Shown here piece after piece: positions 12,068-22,493 of a DNA stretch of 64,000 nt. Below the pieces are notes generated by a model that was not told where the DNA came from, searched no databases, and was given only the letters and a program-made list of their open reading frames with translations. The position numbers were made by a program, and so were the translations under genes. Position 1 is the first letter of the stretch. Each line of letters begins with the position of its first letter. The stretch is from Symsagittifera roscoffensis (taxonomy: Eukaryota > Xenacoelomorpha > Acoela > Convolutidae): the NCBI RefSeq assembly GCF_963678635.1, contig NC_087065.1, forward strand, positions 66,061,374 through 66,125,373. The letters are read 5' to 3'.

Positions 12068-12651
12068 TGAGTTAGGTTCGAGGTTTAAATCATAGAGTAG
12101 TTTCAGATAGGGTACACCGTCTGCTCGTCACGCTCAGCTTCGCCCGGATAGATTCGTGCAACTTCTTAGTCTAATGCCGATCTTAATCTTACTCTCATAT
12201 CTCTTAGTCTCAATAGATCTAGAGTATACTGGTTGGCTCTTTTTCCTCCCCCCCCCCCACCTGCAAATTTTTACATAGAAATTTGTTGACTACACTGTCC
12301 GATTGCTATGAAAATTTACATACAGACTAACAAGGCCACGACAAACTTATTTGGTGTTCATACTCAACCTCGTAAAACCACACGTTACACTAATATTTTG
12401 AAGGTCGTGTGAGGTGGGGGGAAAGGAAAAAGAGCCTACTGGTTTTGTAACGAGTCGGTCTCTCGGAGAAAGCAACTAAGTTCTAAGTTAAACTCAAATC
12501 TCTCTGGTGCTGAAATTACAAGTAATTTCAGCACTTACAAATAAATGGGTTGTTAGTTTGATGGATTATGATTGGTTAGTATTCGATGTTTTATAGGGAT
12601 AAAATATCTAAATGAATACCAATAAAAAAGTCTAGATTGGATCTGGTTCCA
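12068..12651 (-). repeat. 3' LTR of the 12-32 kb provirus, with a MITE inside
   Basis: It starts TGAGTTAGGTTCGAGG and ends GGATCTGGTTCCA on the + strand. In element orientation it begins TGGAACCAGATC and carries a TATAAAA box about 55 bp in. Without the 202-bp insert and its 8-bp duplication it is about 374 bp, close to the 379-bp 5' LTR. A 13-bp perfect inverted repeat (GTGCTGAAATTAC / GTAATTTCAGCAC, 12507-12534) could form a stem-loop in the transcript. The adjoining GGATGGG in element sense (12652-12658) is a candidate polypurine tract. Confidence 0.88.
12235..12436. mobile_element. 202-bp hAT-type MITE inside the LTR
   Basis: It starts GGCTCTTTTTCC and ends GGAAAAAGAGCC, with C-rich and G-rich continuations, giving terminal inverted repeats of about 20 bp. 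It is flanked by an 8-bp duplication TACTGGTT (12227-12234 and 12437-12444). The related LTR at 14511-14805 keeps the empty site with a single TACTGGTT. An 8-bp duplication fits the hAT superfamily. No coding capacity. Confidence 0.9.
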
Positions 12652-12689
12652 CCCATCCGGGGTTTACAGAGTTGTTTGTTCTTTGACAT

Positions 12690-13100
12690 TCATCTGTAAT
12701 GGAGGATGGATGATGATCGTTTGTCTGTCGCGAGCATCATTTCTGTTCCGTTCTTGGAGAAGGAAGCTCCAGGAAGCTGGAATCGTCGATATGAGTTGTT
12801 ATTCGACAACGAGTGCGACCGCCAACTTATTCTGTTGTTTCTGGAATTCAATCTGATTTTTAAAAGGTTTGTTGTGATCGTTTGTTCCTGTTTGGCAGAG
12901 AACTGTGTTTCGATCTTGCTTGTGAATGGCGTGAAGCTTGAGTTTGAAGCGGATGCCTTGTAACTCGGATCTGTACGTGTACTTGAACATCGAGCTGGCC
13001 ATTGGTCTGGCTCATTGAAAATCCTTGGCTGCGATGCCAAGTCGTACTTCAAATCCTTTGAGTTGTGATTGTGGGCAGCATATTGGTTGTGTTTAGCCAT
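12690..13100 (-). CDS. Small 3' ORF of the retroelement, copy A (136 aa), unknown function
   Basis: An open frame starting MAKHNQYAAHNHNSKDLKYD lies just inside the 3' LTR in element sense. It recurs with about 95% identity by eye at 14844-15254. It recurs more distantly at 45579-45890, where the N-terminal ~25 residues align before a one-base indel changes frame. The protein is rich in S, N, T and Q, and no domain, signal peptide or membrane segment is visible. Antisense frames are also open here, so coding is not proved. The shared start and N-terminus across copies suggest it may be real, perhaps reached by splicing. It could also be non-coding 3' UTR that happens to be open. Confidence 0.4.
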   Translation of the reverse strand: MAKHNQYAAHNHNSKDLKYDLASQPRIFNEPDQWPARCSSTRTDPSYKASASNSSFTPFTSKIETQFSAKQEQTITTNLLKIRLNSRNNRISWRSHSLSNNNSYRRFQLPGASFSKNGTEMMLATDKRSSSILHYR

Positions 13101-14110
13101 TCTGTAGAATGAATGTGAGGGGTCGTCTAGTTTCTTGATGCTAGTTTTTGGTCTGTGTGTAATCTATAAACTGCATTATATTATTTACATATATAAATTT
13201 TTGTTAGTTCTGTTTTTAGTTATGATCTTTTATTAGTTCTTATCGCAAACGCGTTTGATTTAGTTCTGTTTTTTAAAGAGTTACTCAGCCTTGAGTAGCT
13301 CTCATCAAAAATTGGGAGTGGGTCACAAAGCGTTGTTTTAATACGGTGGGTTAGGCCGGCCATAGAGAATGCTCAGGACTTCCCTTCTGGTGGGTTAGGA
13401 CAGATGTAGGGTATGATTTTGCGCTAGTTTTTTATGGGGTCAGGTTTTGTGTTGACCTTTTATGTTGTGTTTATTACTCCTGTTTCCTTTTTTTATTTCG
13501 ATAGTGTAATCAAATTGTTTGGCTTGGGTTTGTCTTTCGACTTTTTGGTGTTTTATTTGTTCTTTTTTGGACTTACCAATAGTCTTCAAAAGAATAAATT
13601 ATCTAGTTCTTAAGCTGTTTTAATCCGGTTTGGGTACCGTGGGTTTTCTTTTCTTAGTCATGCTGTTAGGTTGTGGTTTATGGTAAGTTGCGTTGGTTAG
13701 TTTGGATTATTGTATAATTCCTTTCCAACCGGGTTAAAGGAAAGTTAGAAACTTGGTAATACTGGTTAGAGTTGTTATCAGTTAAAGTTAAAACTTGAAA
13801 TTCTTTTTTTAAAACAATTCGTCGTGGGCGAGCAGTACGATTATGGGCAGAATTCTGGGCGATTTAATTTTATAAAGTAGCGTTTTTAAAAAAATTAGTA
13901 CTGCTTTCATTTGTATAAACTTACTACTGAAAGTTTTGAATTTACTACTTTGTGGGGGTCGAAATTATTGTTTTATTATCATCTTAATTAGATTTACTGC
14001 ATTGGGGAAAAGAATTTTTATGTCAACTTACTACTGTTGAGGAGAAATTTTACTGCTTTGCTCATTGCGGTTTGTTAATAGAAGTTTATAAATCATGAGA
14101 AAATTTCTGT
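13101..14110 (-). other. Long 3' untranslated-type region of the provirus (copy A)
   Basis: No convincing ORF. It is alignable with 15255-16250 and with 45890-46860 of the short element. Shared blocks include GGTTAGGCCGGC, TTTGTCTTTCGACTTTTT and CCGGTTTGGGTACCGT. Towards the right it holds several copies of TTTACTACT followed by a G run, spaced about 50-60 bp (13920-14050). Confidence 0.6.
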
Positions 14111-14189
14111 TTTTCATTTGGTAACGAGATAGAAATCGACGACGAGCAATAGCAATCTTACCAACAAGACTTAACGAATCTGCGTGTCT

Positions 14190-14428
14190 TGGAATGGCTG
14201 AATGAAACGACGTCGGACCCAAAGGAGACCAGTGTCACGATTCAAGATGTAGACTCTGAGAGCATGAAATACGTAGAAGCCGAAAGGGATGATCCTTCCT
14301 GGGCTGCCCAGGAAGGGCAATTACTCATTCCTGCATCCAACCTCGATTTAATATCCGGTATGCGATCGACGGGGACTTCGATGGATATTTTTGTCCGGGG
14401 AGTGGGGGTTGGGACTTACCCACACTGA
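14190..14428 (+). pseudogene. Antisense-strand coding relic inside the provirus (copy A fragment)
   Basis: A GC-richer + strand frame runs opposite to the provirus: LEWLNETTSDPKETSVTIQD, then SWAAQEGQLLIPASNLDLIS, ending at a stop after a one-base shift compared with copy B. The residue mix and codon use look protein-like, unlike the AT-rich surroundings. It is the truncated duplicate of the fuller relic at 16280-16821. I do not recognise the family. Confidence 0.45.
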
Positions 14429-14510
14429 ATAATTATTAATAAAAAAAATAAGAATAGCAAGAGAGACTTGTGATCTAGAAGCAGAAATAGGCCAGAACCC
14501 TATGAAACCT

Positions 14511-14805
14511 CAGCTTCGGCCGGATAGATTCGTGCAACTTCTTAGTCTAATGTCGATCTTAATCTCACTCTTAGTCTCAAAAGATCTAGAGTATACTGGT
14601 TTTGTAACGAGTCGGTCTCTTGGTGAAAGACACTAAGTTCTAATTTAAACTCAAATCTCTCTGGTGCTGAAATTACAAGTAATTTCAGCACTTACAAATA
14701 AGTGGGTTGTTAGTTTGATGGATTCTGATTGGTTAGTATTCGATATTTTATAGGGATAAAATATGTAAATATTTACCAATAAAATCTAGATTGGATCTGG
14801 TTCCA
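14511..14805 (-). repeat. Truncated LTR created by the tandem duplication
   Basis: It matches the 3' LTR from CAGCTTCGGCC to GGTTCCA but lacks the outer ~70 bp with the TG end. It has no MITE and keeps the empty target site TACTGGTT and the 13-bp stem-loop. Confidence 0.88.
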
Positions 14806-14843
14806 CCCATCCGGGGCTTACAGAGTTTTTTGTTCTTTGACAT

Positions 14844-15254
14844 TCATCTGTAATGGAGGATGGATGATGATCGTTTGTCTGTCGCGAGCATCATTTCTGT
14901 TCCGTTCTTGGAGAAGGAAGCTCCAGGAAGCTGGAATCGTCGATATGAGTTGTTTTTCGACAACGACTGCGACCGCCAACTTATTCTGTTGTTTCTGGAA
15001 TTCTTTCTGATTTTTAAAAAGTTTGTTATGATCGTTTGTTCTTGTTTGGTAGAGAACTGTGTTTCGATCTTGCTTGTGAATGGCGTGAAGCTTGAGTTTG
15101 AAGCGGATGCCTTGTAACTCGGATCTGTACGTGTACTTGAACATCGAGCTGGCCATTGATCTGGCTCATTGAAAATTCTTTGCTGCGATGCCAAGTCGTA
15201 CTTCAAATGCTTTGAGTTGTGATTGTGGGCAGCATATCGGTTGTGTTTAGCCAT
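14844..15254 (-). CDS. Small 3' ORF of the retroelement, copy B (136 aa)
   Basis: Same length and start (MAKHNRYAAHNHNSK) as the ORF at 12690-13100, with scattered substitutions and no stop. That both duplicates remain open may only reflect recent duplication. An overlapping antisense-phase ORF (14818-15156, same strand, other frame) is also open, which weakens the case for selection on any one frame. Confidence 0.4.
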   Translation of the reverse strand: MAKHNRYAAHNHNSKHLKYDLASQQRIFNEPDQWPARCSSTRTDPSYKASASNSSFTPFTSKIETQFSTKQEQTIITNFLKIRKNSRNNRISWRSQSLSKNNSYRRFQLPGASFSKNGTEMMLATDKRSSSILHYR

Positions 15255-16250
15255 TCTGTAGAATGAATGTGAGAGGGTCGTCTAGTTTCTTGATGCTAGT
15301 CTTTGGTCTGTGTGTAATCTATTTACTGCATTATATCATTTACATATACAAATTTTTGTTAGTTCTGTTTTTAGTTATGATCTTTTATTAGTTCTTATCG
15401 CAAACGCATTTCCTTTAGTTCTGTTTTTTTAAAAGAGTTACCCAGCCTTGAGTAACTCTCAACAAAAATTGGGAGTGGGCCACAAAGCGTTTTTTAACAC
15501 GGTGGGTTAGGCCGGCTATAGAGAATGCTCAGGACGTCCCTTCTGGTGGGTTAGGACAGATGTAGGGTATGATTTCGCGCTAGTTTTTTATGGGGTCAGG
15601 TTTTGTGTTGACCTTTTATGTTGTGTTTATTACTGCTGTTTCCTTTTTTTATTTCGATAGTGTAATCAAATTATTTGGCTTGGGTTTGTCTTTCGACTTT
15701 TTGGTGTTTTATTTGTTCTTTTTTGGACCTATCAATAGTCTTCAAAAGAATAAATTATCTAGTTCTTAAGCTGTTTTAATCCGGTTTGGGTACCGTGGGT
15801 TTTCTTTTCTTAGTCATGCTGTTAGGTTGTGGTTTATGGTAAGCTGCGTTGGTTAGTTTGGATTATTGTATAATTCCTTTCCAACCGGGTTAAAGGAATT
15901 TAGAAACTTGGTAATACTGGTTAGAGTTGTTATCAGTGAAAGTTAAAACTTGAAATTCATTATTTTAAACAATTCATCGTGGGCGAGCAGTGCGATTATG
16001 GACAGAATTCTGGGCCAATTTAATTTTATAAAGTTAGTACTGTTTTCGTTTGTTTAATTTTTCTGTTGAAAGTTTCAAACTTACTACTTTGTGGGGGTTG
16101 AAATTTTTGTTTTATTATCATCCTAATTAGATTTACTACATTGGGGAAAAGAATTTTTATATCAACTTACTACTGTTGAGGAGAAACTTTACTGCTTTGT
16201 TCAATGGGGTTTGTTAATAGAAGTTTATAAATCATGAGAAAATTTCTGTT
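15255..16250 (-). other. Long 3' untranslated-type region of the provirus (copy B)
   Basis: Duplicate of 13101-14110 with scattered substitutions and small indels. It holds the same TTTACTACT/G-run series (16080-16200). Confidence 0.6.
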
Positions 16251-16279
16251 TTTCGTTTGGTACCTAAGTCGAATTCGAC

Positions 16280-16821
16280 GACGAGCAACAGCACTTGACG
16301 AATCTGCATGTCTTGGAATGGCTGAACGAAACGACGTCGGACCCAAAGGAGACCAGTGTCACGATTCAAGATCAGACTGTGAGAGCATGAAATACGTAAA
16401 AGCCGAAAGGGTTGATCCTTCCTGGGCTGCCCAAGAAGGGCAATTACTCATTCCTGCATCCAACCTCGATTTAATATCCGGTATGCGATCGACGGGGACT
16501 TCGATGGATAATTTTGCCCGGGGAGTGGGGGTAGGACTTACCCACACTGAATAATTGTTAAGAAAAAAATTAAGATTAGCAAGAGAGACACGTGATCTAG
16601 AAGCAGAATTAGGCGAGGACCCAATGAAACCGAACATAGGGAGATTAGTTGAGTCATATTTTAATTTGCCAAATGAGTGCTCAAGTAGCATAATAATGAC
16701 AGATAGCGATTTTATCTTTACAAACAGAACATGTGCGATAGCCATCAGAGCGGACATAAGTTTTAGGACAGCATTAGCAGCGGATTTTAAAAGAGAATAT
16801 AAAAACATAGAATTTCTTTTA
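16280..16821 (+). pseudogene. Antisense coding relic replacing part of the extra ORF (unrecognised protein)
   Basis: On the + strand, opposite to the provirus, two in-frame pieces are separated by one TAA at 16552-16554. The first contains SWAAQEGQLLIPASNLDLIS. The second (16555-16821) contains ARETRDLEAELGEDPMKPN and SYFNLPNECSSSIIMTDSD and ends naturally at TGA. The composition is balanced and charged, unlike its AT-rich context. The relic stops exactly where homology to the provirus extra ORF resumes (about 16822, compared with 47840 in the short element). The minus strand is also open for 170 codons (16359-16871), starting in true provirus sequence and running antisense through the relic. 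It could be a captured host exon or a piece of another mobile or viral gene. Confidence 0.5.
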
Positions 16822-17816
16822 TGATCGTAATGTTCGATAGAATAATCGTTAGCTCGATGTGCGGTGAACATTTTTAATAACTTTTTGTTTCTTACGTGTG
16901 TGAATTGTCGAGGAGTTAGTGCTGTAGTTACTCGGTGTGGTTCGTTTTTACTTTTTTCTATTTCTTGTGGTGTGTTAATTAGTGATAGTAAAAGTGGGTT
17001 TGAGAAATGGCAAAATGATGTCCAATGGAGTGTGGGGGATAAAACATGCTCATCGACATAGTTTGATTGTTCGTGGTTAGGGTCGGAATAGGCGCATGTA
17101 TATTGGGGGAAGGAGGGTAAATATATTTGAAGGAATTTGTTAGTATTGTGTGGTCAGGGTGATTTATGTTTTCTCGTGCTGTTCCGGGTTTAGAGGGAAA
17201 TGGGGGATTTGGGAATTTCGTTTTGAAAGTTCTGTAAGCGCGGTTAGTACTGGATGATGATTGGTTGGATATAGAAGATTGGGCTAGAGAAAGGGTAAAA
17301 TCTGAAGAGGGAGTGGGAGTTTGTGGGTTTGTTGATGTTATTGATGATGATAGTTGATGATTTGTTAGGTTTTGAGGGTGCTGTAATTGTTGTTAGAGTG
17401 TTATTAGATTGTTTAGTTCATATGATATTTGTGTGTCATTTGGGGAACTGTTGTTGGAGCATTCATTTGTGGAGGGAGAAAATGTGGCTGTTACGTGGGA
17501 AATATGAGAGGGAGTGGAGGGGGATTATTTTGTGGCTTGGAATTGGATGGGTTGAAAGGAGGGTTGGGAAAATGTAGATGGGCTGGGTTCTGAGTTATCG
17601 AATTCATCTGGGGTTTCTAGGTCTGAGTTGTGTGATAAACTGTGAATTGTGTGTTAAATTGTGATATTCGAATTAGTATCAGAATCTATGCCGGATGAAG
17701 TGTTAACATGGGGTGTTTCAGGTGGAGGGAAAGCAAAAAGTGGGATGACGGGGATAGTATTTTGGAGACTGACCGGGTCGGAAACTGAGCGGTGAAGGGA
17801 TAAAACTTGGCGGCTC
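16822..17816 (-). pseudogene. Degraded extra ORF (MSRQ family) of the provirus, N-terminal half
   Basis: Nucleotide homology to 47840-48863 runs through the segment. It includes the ATG context ATGAGCCGCCAAG (about 17816), the P/S/T-rich N-terminal part, and the piece reading FTAHRAND...EHYDH near 16865-16825. Stops and frameshifts are many. Homology stops at 16822, where the antisense relic begins, so the C-terminal half is missing. It lies downstream of the env-like gene in element sense, the same place as in the + strand copy. Confidence 0.7.
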
Positions 17817-18129
17817 ATCCTGGTAAAAAATGGTTGTTCTGAGATCGAAAATTCGTGGTGTTGGGGTGTTCTATTATTTGCTCATATGTATAGTCATTTT
17901 CGGATTGTTGTGTTACTATGTGGTGAATTGGGCTTTGCGTATAATTAGGTCTTGAAGATATTGCATTTGCGAGTGCTTAATTCCAAAAATTTCGTGGTAC
18001 TAAAGATAATGGATGGTTATGATGTAGGTTTAAAAATTGTGGTGCTGTGGGTGTTTCATTTGTATTGCTTTGTGATTCGTCATATGTATTTGGTGTAGTT
18101 GATGATTTTGTTTTGTATTTTTTTTGTGC

Positions 18130-20440
18130 GTCTGAAAGTATTTTATTTACTGAAGTAGAGAAAATTTCAAAAAATCCTGCGAAAAGTAAACGTGCTACGC
18201 TTGCTTGTCTGTTTACTTAAGTATGTATAGCACATGTGTTATAGTTTCCTTTCAATAAAGCGAAAAGAAATCCAATAAAATTAAACATTGCGTATTATAA
18301 AGTCAATCTTTCTAAGATGTAGTAGGGCCATCCTAGAAAGGCTAAAAGTTCGTTTTTCAAACTTACAAAATTGAAAATATTCATTGATGAAACATCTTGG
18401 GATCTTTATTTTCCGCCATTGAAGAAAATTTAGTCTTTGATGTGTTTAAAATATCCGCTGAAGTCTTGTGCGTAAATATCTGATAAACCTGCTGTTTCTG
18501 CAAGTTTTACTAGATTTTGATTTATTGATTGTCTTTGTATTGTGTCCATTTTTGCAGGTAGTTCCTGAAAATAATGTGTACGAATGGGATGTTGTCTGAT
18601 TTAAAGTATTTGCCGATCGATTGTAAATTGATATTTGGATTGCGGGCAATGGCTCTAATACTTTCAGGCAAAAACGTTTTTGATGGTTGCATGAATGTCG
18701 GATATGGTGTGAGTAGATGATTTTTATCTTCGTCGGGATTTATTTGTACAATTTTGTGGCTATTACATAGAATTTTTGTATCCCAAAAATAAGTTCTTCC
18801 GTGAAAATGTATCAACAAAACATACTTCTTTTCTGTAGAATATTGGGTTTCTTTTTAAACATCTTTTGTCTTCAAAAGCATGAAAGTTGATACCTTTTTG
18901 GTGCAAGTATAATACCATAAATTGTTTCCTTGATAGTCAAGGAAAATTGATCTGTTTCCGAAAAGTAAATATCCTGCATATGGTATTTTTAGAACTGCTA
19001 TTGCGAGTGCTCGTAGAATTTGTATTCTTTCAATTTCGCATAATTGATGTAGTGTTTCTAATTCTGATAATAACATTTCTTGAAAAATTTTGCATCTTGT
19101 GTAATCTTATTTCATATCTAGGTGTATGTCATAATGAATTGCGCCAAATAAGTGTTGTTCATTAGTGATAATACTTGTAAGCGTGTACTATCTTTATCTT
19201 GTGATTTTATTTTTCCACCAATGTTTCCTGTGTTTCTTGGGAGGTTTACTGCGATGTGTGAGTTTTCATCTTTTGGGGTATGATGTGTTGCATGTGGGTT
19301 TTTTATGACTTTTCATATCGAAACCTTGTTTGTATTCAACAAGAATTTCGGAATATTTTGTTTTATAGAGTGGTTTATTATATTTAGATGCTAGTTCTGT
19401 TTCTGGATAAATTTGGAAGCGTGTTAATCTGTTGTCTATATGGTGAATATTTCTAAGTTCATAATTTCTATGTGTGGTCATTCCAGGGTTTGCGTTTTCA
19501 TAAGAAATGGGTTCAGCAAAATCTTTTTTATGGAATTTTATCATTCTGGCGTGTATTTCTGCTACGTGAACTGTGTTACAAGTGTCCTCAGGAATTCAGA
19601 CATTTGTTGCTTGTGTCCGAGTGGTAGGATCACAATATCCTTTGTCATTTTTATAAGGGGGTCTGATTCCTTGGTAAATTTTAGTGTCATCGTTTAGATC
19701 TCGTGTTAGTTGTAATTTTTCAAGTTGTATGTACAGATCGAAAAACATTAGTTCTTGATATCCTTTATTTTTTATGTCTGCTTCGCAATTTGAGGGGTTG
19801 TTTATTCCAATATGTGGTATCCAATTTTTATTGTGAATATCATATGTTAATCTTTCGTGTGCGCCATTGTATGGGTATTTATCGTCTAGTCTGATGTGGC
19901 CTTGGTATTTTTCTAGCTCGGCTTGATGTGCGAAGTCTGTGAAAACTTGGAAGTTTACTAGTTTCCTGTTTGTGTTTTTGTTTGATGTTATTTTTATTCT
20001 GAGAAGTTTGTTTTTACACTCTTCAGGTTGGAGATGTAAAACTCTTTCAATTTTACTTTGATAGAAAGATTCGTGGTGATCAAATCTACTTTTATTTTCG
20101 TTTGAGACTTGTGAACAAGGTACTTTCTTTTCGGAAAATATTGCTCTGAATTTATATCCTGTAAGTGTTGTAGCTCGTGCTTTTGAGAATAAGGTCTCTA
20201 AAAAATATATTGTTTCTAAAGCTTTTCGTTCGGATTCACATTGTGTTAGTTGATTTATTGCATATTTATGAAGTGATTTTTGTTCGTTTTCTTCACCACC
20301 ATAGTGTGTGACTAGTAAATCCTGAGGTCCTGTTCGAGGATTATTATTTGATTCGTAGAAATAAGAAAAGAAGGTGTTGAAATGTGAATGTCTTTAGAAA
20401 ATACAGGTGTATGATAATCCTGAATACGGGTTTTAAAAAA
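18130..20440 (-). pseudogene. Degraded env-like glycoprotein gene
   Basis: The frame can be followed in pieces that match the + strand copy at 61329-63565. Near its C-terminal part (18855-19076) it reads LSELETLHQLCEIERIQIL followed by AGYLLFGNRSIFLDYQG and a paired-cysteine segment. Near 18300-18360 lies a hydrophobic stretch equivalent to the membrane anchor of the other copy. Cysteine spacing and the LGNRS-type block recall env genes of invertebrate retroelements that derive from negative-strand RNA virus (gB/chuvirus-like, class III) glycoproteins. This assignment is from memory of the family, not from a search. Multiple stops make it non-functional. Confidence 0.6.
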
Positions 20441-22493
20441 TTTTGTATCCAATTGTCTTTTTAGTGTAACTATCGTATTTGTGGAAAGTTTCTGTTCTTA
20501 TAAATGGGGGATTTAGTCTTACTGTAATTTCGAATTTGAGTTATAGACTATTTTTTTGAAGTATTTGTATGTTATGTTCTTGTATATCTTTGTGGATATC
20601 GTGTCTATATTGTAACCTGTTTAGTGTCCAGTTGTGTAATCTGCTATTTTTTGATGTTGACAATAGAATGGAGGAGGTGCTGCGAATGTATTCCAATCTA
20701 ATCGTAGGGGTGTATTTTTAGTTGATTGTTCTTGTTATGAAGAATCAAGATTTTTCGAAAAATTTAGTGGAAAAAGTGTTGGTGATATTTGACTCGGAGA
20801 AGGTGTTGAGGGAATGAAAAGTGTTTCCGGTAATGTCGATAGTGTTTTATCAGATGAAACGTCAATTGGGTCGTTTACTTGGTTCACCTTGAGTATAGGT
20901 GTATGTCGTCCAATATAGAAGGCGTTCTGTAGTTGCTGGGGGATTAAAAGAGTTTTCTCGGATTTTTTCCGATGTACGAGTTGAACCTAAGTAGTCTGAT
21001 GGTTTATTTAAAAAGCTTTGTTGTGAAGCAAGTGGGGGAGTATCTGGAACTGTGCTAACAGAAAGATCTAACGGATATGGTGTTGGTGACTGAAGTATAA
21101 TAAAATGAACTCTGAGAGTTTGAACATTTCTGTTTCGTCTCGGGTGTATAATTTGTCTATTTTTTTCAAGTGTTTTTTGGTTTTGGCTTAAGTGTCTCAC
21201 TCTGTTAAGATCTTGTTGGAGAGGGGACATACGTTGTATGTTTCTTCGTATTGTGGTTCGCTTGAAGGTGTGTGGCGAACGACTGCAAATAGTGGTTCGG
21301 TTAATCTTGCGTGTCTTTCTTCAAAGGTATATGGATTGTCTTGAAAAGAAATGCGCGTGGATGATTGGGGATTTTGAGTATTTGTTGGTGTTTTTGGATG
21401 TTCTTGTGATGTTGTCGGTGGGGACTGTTGTAGTGGTTGTTGATTAGCAGTTTTGGAAAAATTTCAGAGATGAGTTTTAATGAAGAATTTTGTGATAGTT
21501 GTAGTATTTTTCAATAAAAAGAATTAAAAGAATTATGCTAATGCGAATGTGTCGATTGCCTTTTTTAAACATTTGTTTTTTGTCATTACAGTGGATGTCA
21601 AAAATGAGAGAAAAACTATCAAATGTAGAAAAACATCAGTTCTAATAAAAAGGTGTTAAAACATTTAAATAGTTTTTGCATTATCGTACCTGTGGAGGTG
21701 ATAGAAGATTTTGGAAAGGTTTAGATAAATTCGGAATCGGGAATAAAATATTTAAAAATGGTTGCAAAAAATATTAGGAGGATTATTACAGTTTGTGAGA
21801 CATCGGCTGAACATGTTATTGAAAGTTTTAAATTGAAAGTAAGTTTTATGAAAAAGTTCGAAAAAAGCTGTTTGAATTTGTTGACTGTCGCAGAAAGAAG
21901 CATTTAGGAAATGATTCGTTCTGTCAATTTTTTTTTATATGTTTTGAGTCTTAATTCGAGTGTGGTCGGGTTATTTATTAATTTTTTGTTAAGTGGGTTG
22001 GATTTTGTCAATTTATTTTGAGGGGAAATTTTATGGTGTCGGAAAGGTCTTCATAGTTTTGTTATTCTTTATCGGATAATTGGAGGTATCTAGGAGTTAT
22101 TTGTACTTTAGGCTAAATGATCATGTGCATTTAGATCTTTAGGCTAGTTTAATTTTTTCGCTCGGGGGTGTTTCGAGGTCTGGATTGTTAAAAGAATTTT
22201 GATCTTTGTACTACTTGATAGGGGAGGGTTGTAATATTGAGATTTCATTTATTTTAGCTGTCAGATTCTAGCGGTTTGCTTATTTCTGATCTGGAGGTCT
22301 TGAAGTTATAGTTTCAGATAAGCTTGAACAATAAAATTAGCCGGCTAAAAAAGTCATGTCGCCTAAATGAGCTGATGATTTGGAAATATTTCTATAGGAT
22401 GAGTTAGAACTAAATTTGTCCCAGTGGATTTTTAGCATGAAATTGAGAAAATGTACTCTGTTCAAAATGATTTTAAAGAGGTGAAAAATTTAA
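20441..22493 (-). other. Pol-to-env leader region (copy 1)
   Basis: This region lies between the end of pol (22494) and the env-like gene. It holds P/S/T-rich broken frames such as 20862-21230, which may be the N-terminal part of the env-like precursor, and AT-rich spacer. Part of it (21073-22545) is duplicated at 24473-25940. Confidence 0.5.

Larger units (their letters stand above)
12135..16631. repeat. ~2.1-kb tandem duplication of the provirus 3' end (units 12135-14510 and 14511-16631)
   Basis: Unit A (12135-14510) and unit B (14511-16631) hold the same order: part of the LTR, the small 3' ORF, the long 3' region and the start of the antisense coding relic. The junction is abrupt at TATGAAACCT/CAGCTTCGGC (14510/14511). 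The unit A end matches 16620-16630 before the two copies diverge. Only two or three bases of microhomology (CT) are seen at the join. The MITE is present only in unit A, so it arrived after the duplication. Confidence 0.9.

Noticed and set aside
17323-17577. + strand ORF of 84 codons with a hydrophobic start
   Set aside because: It lies antisense to the degraded extra ORF. The G/T-rich strand is open because the sense strand is P/S/T-rich.
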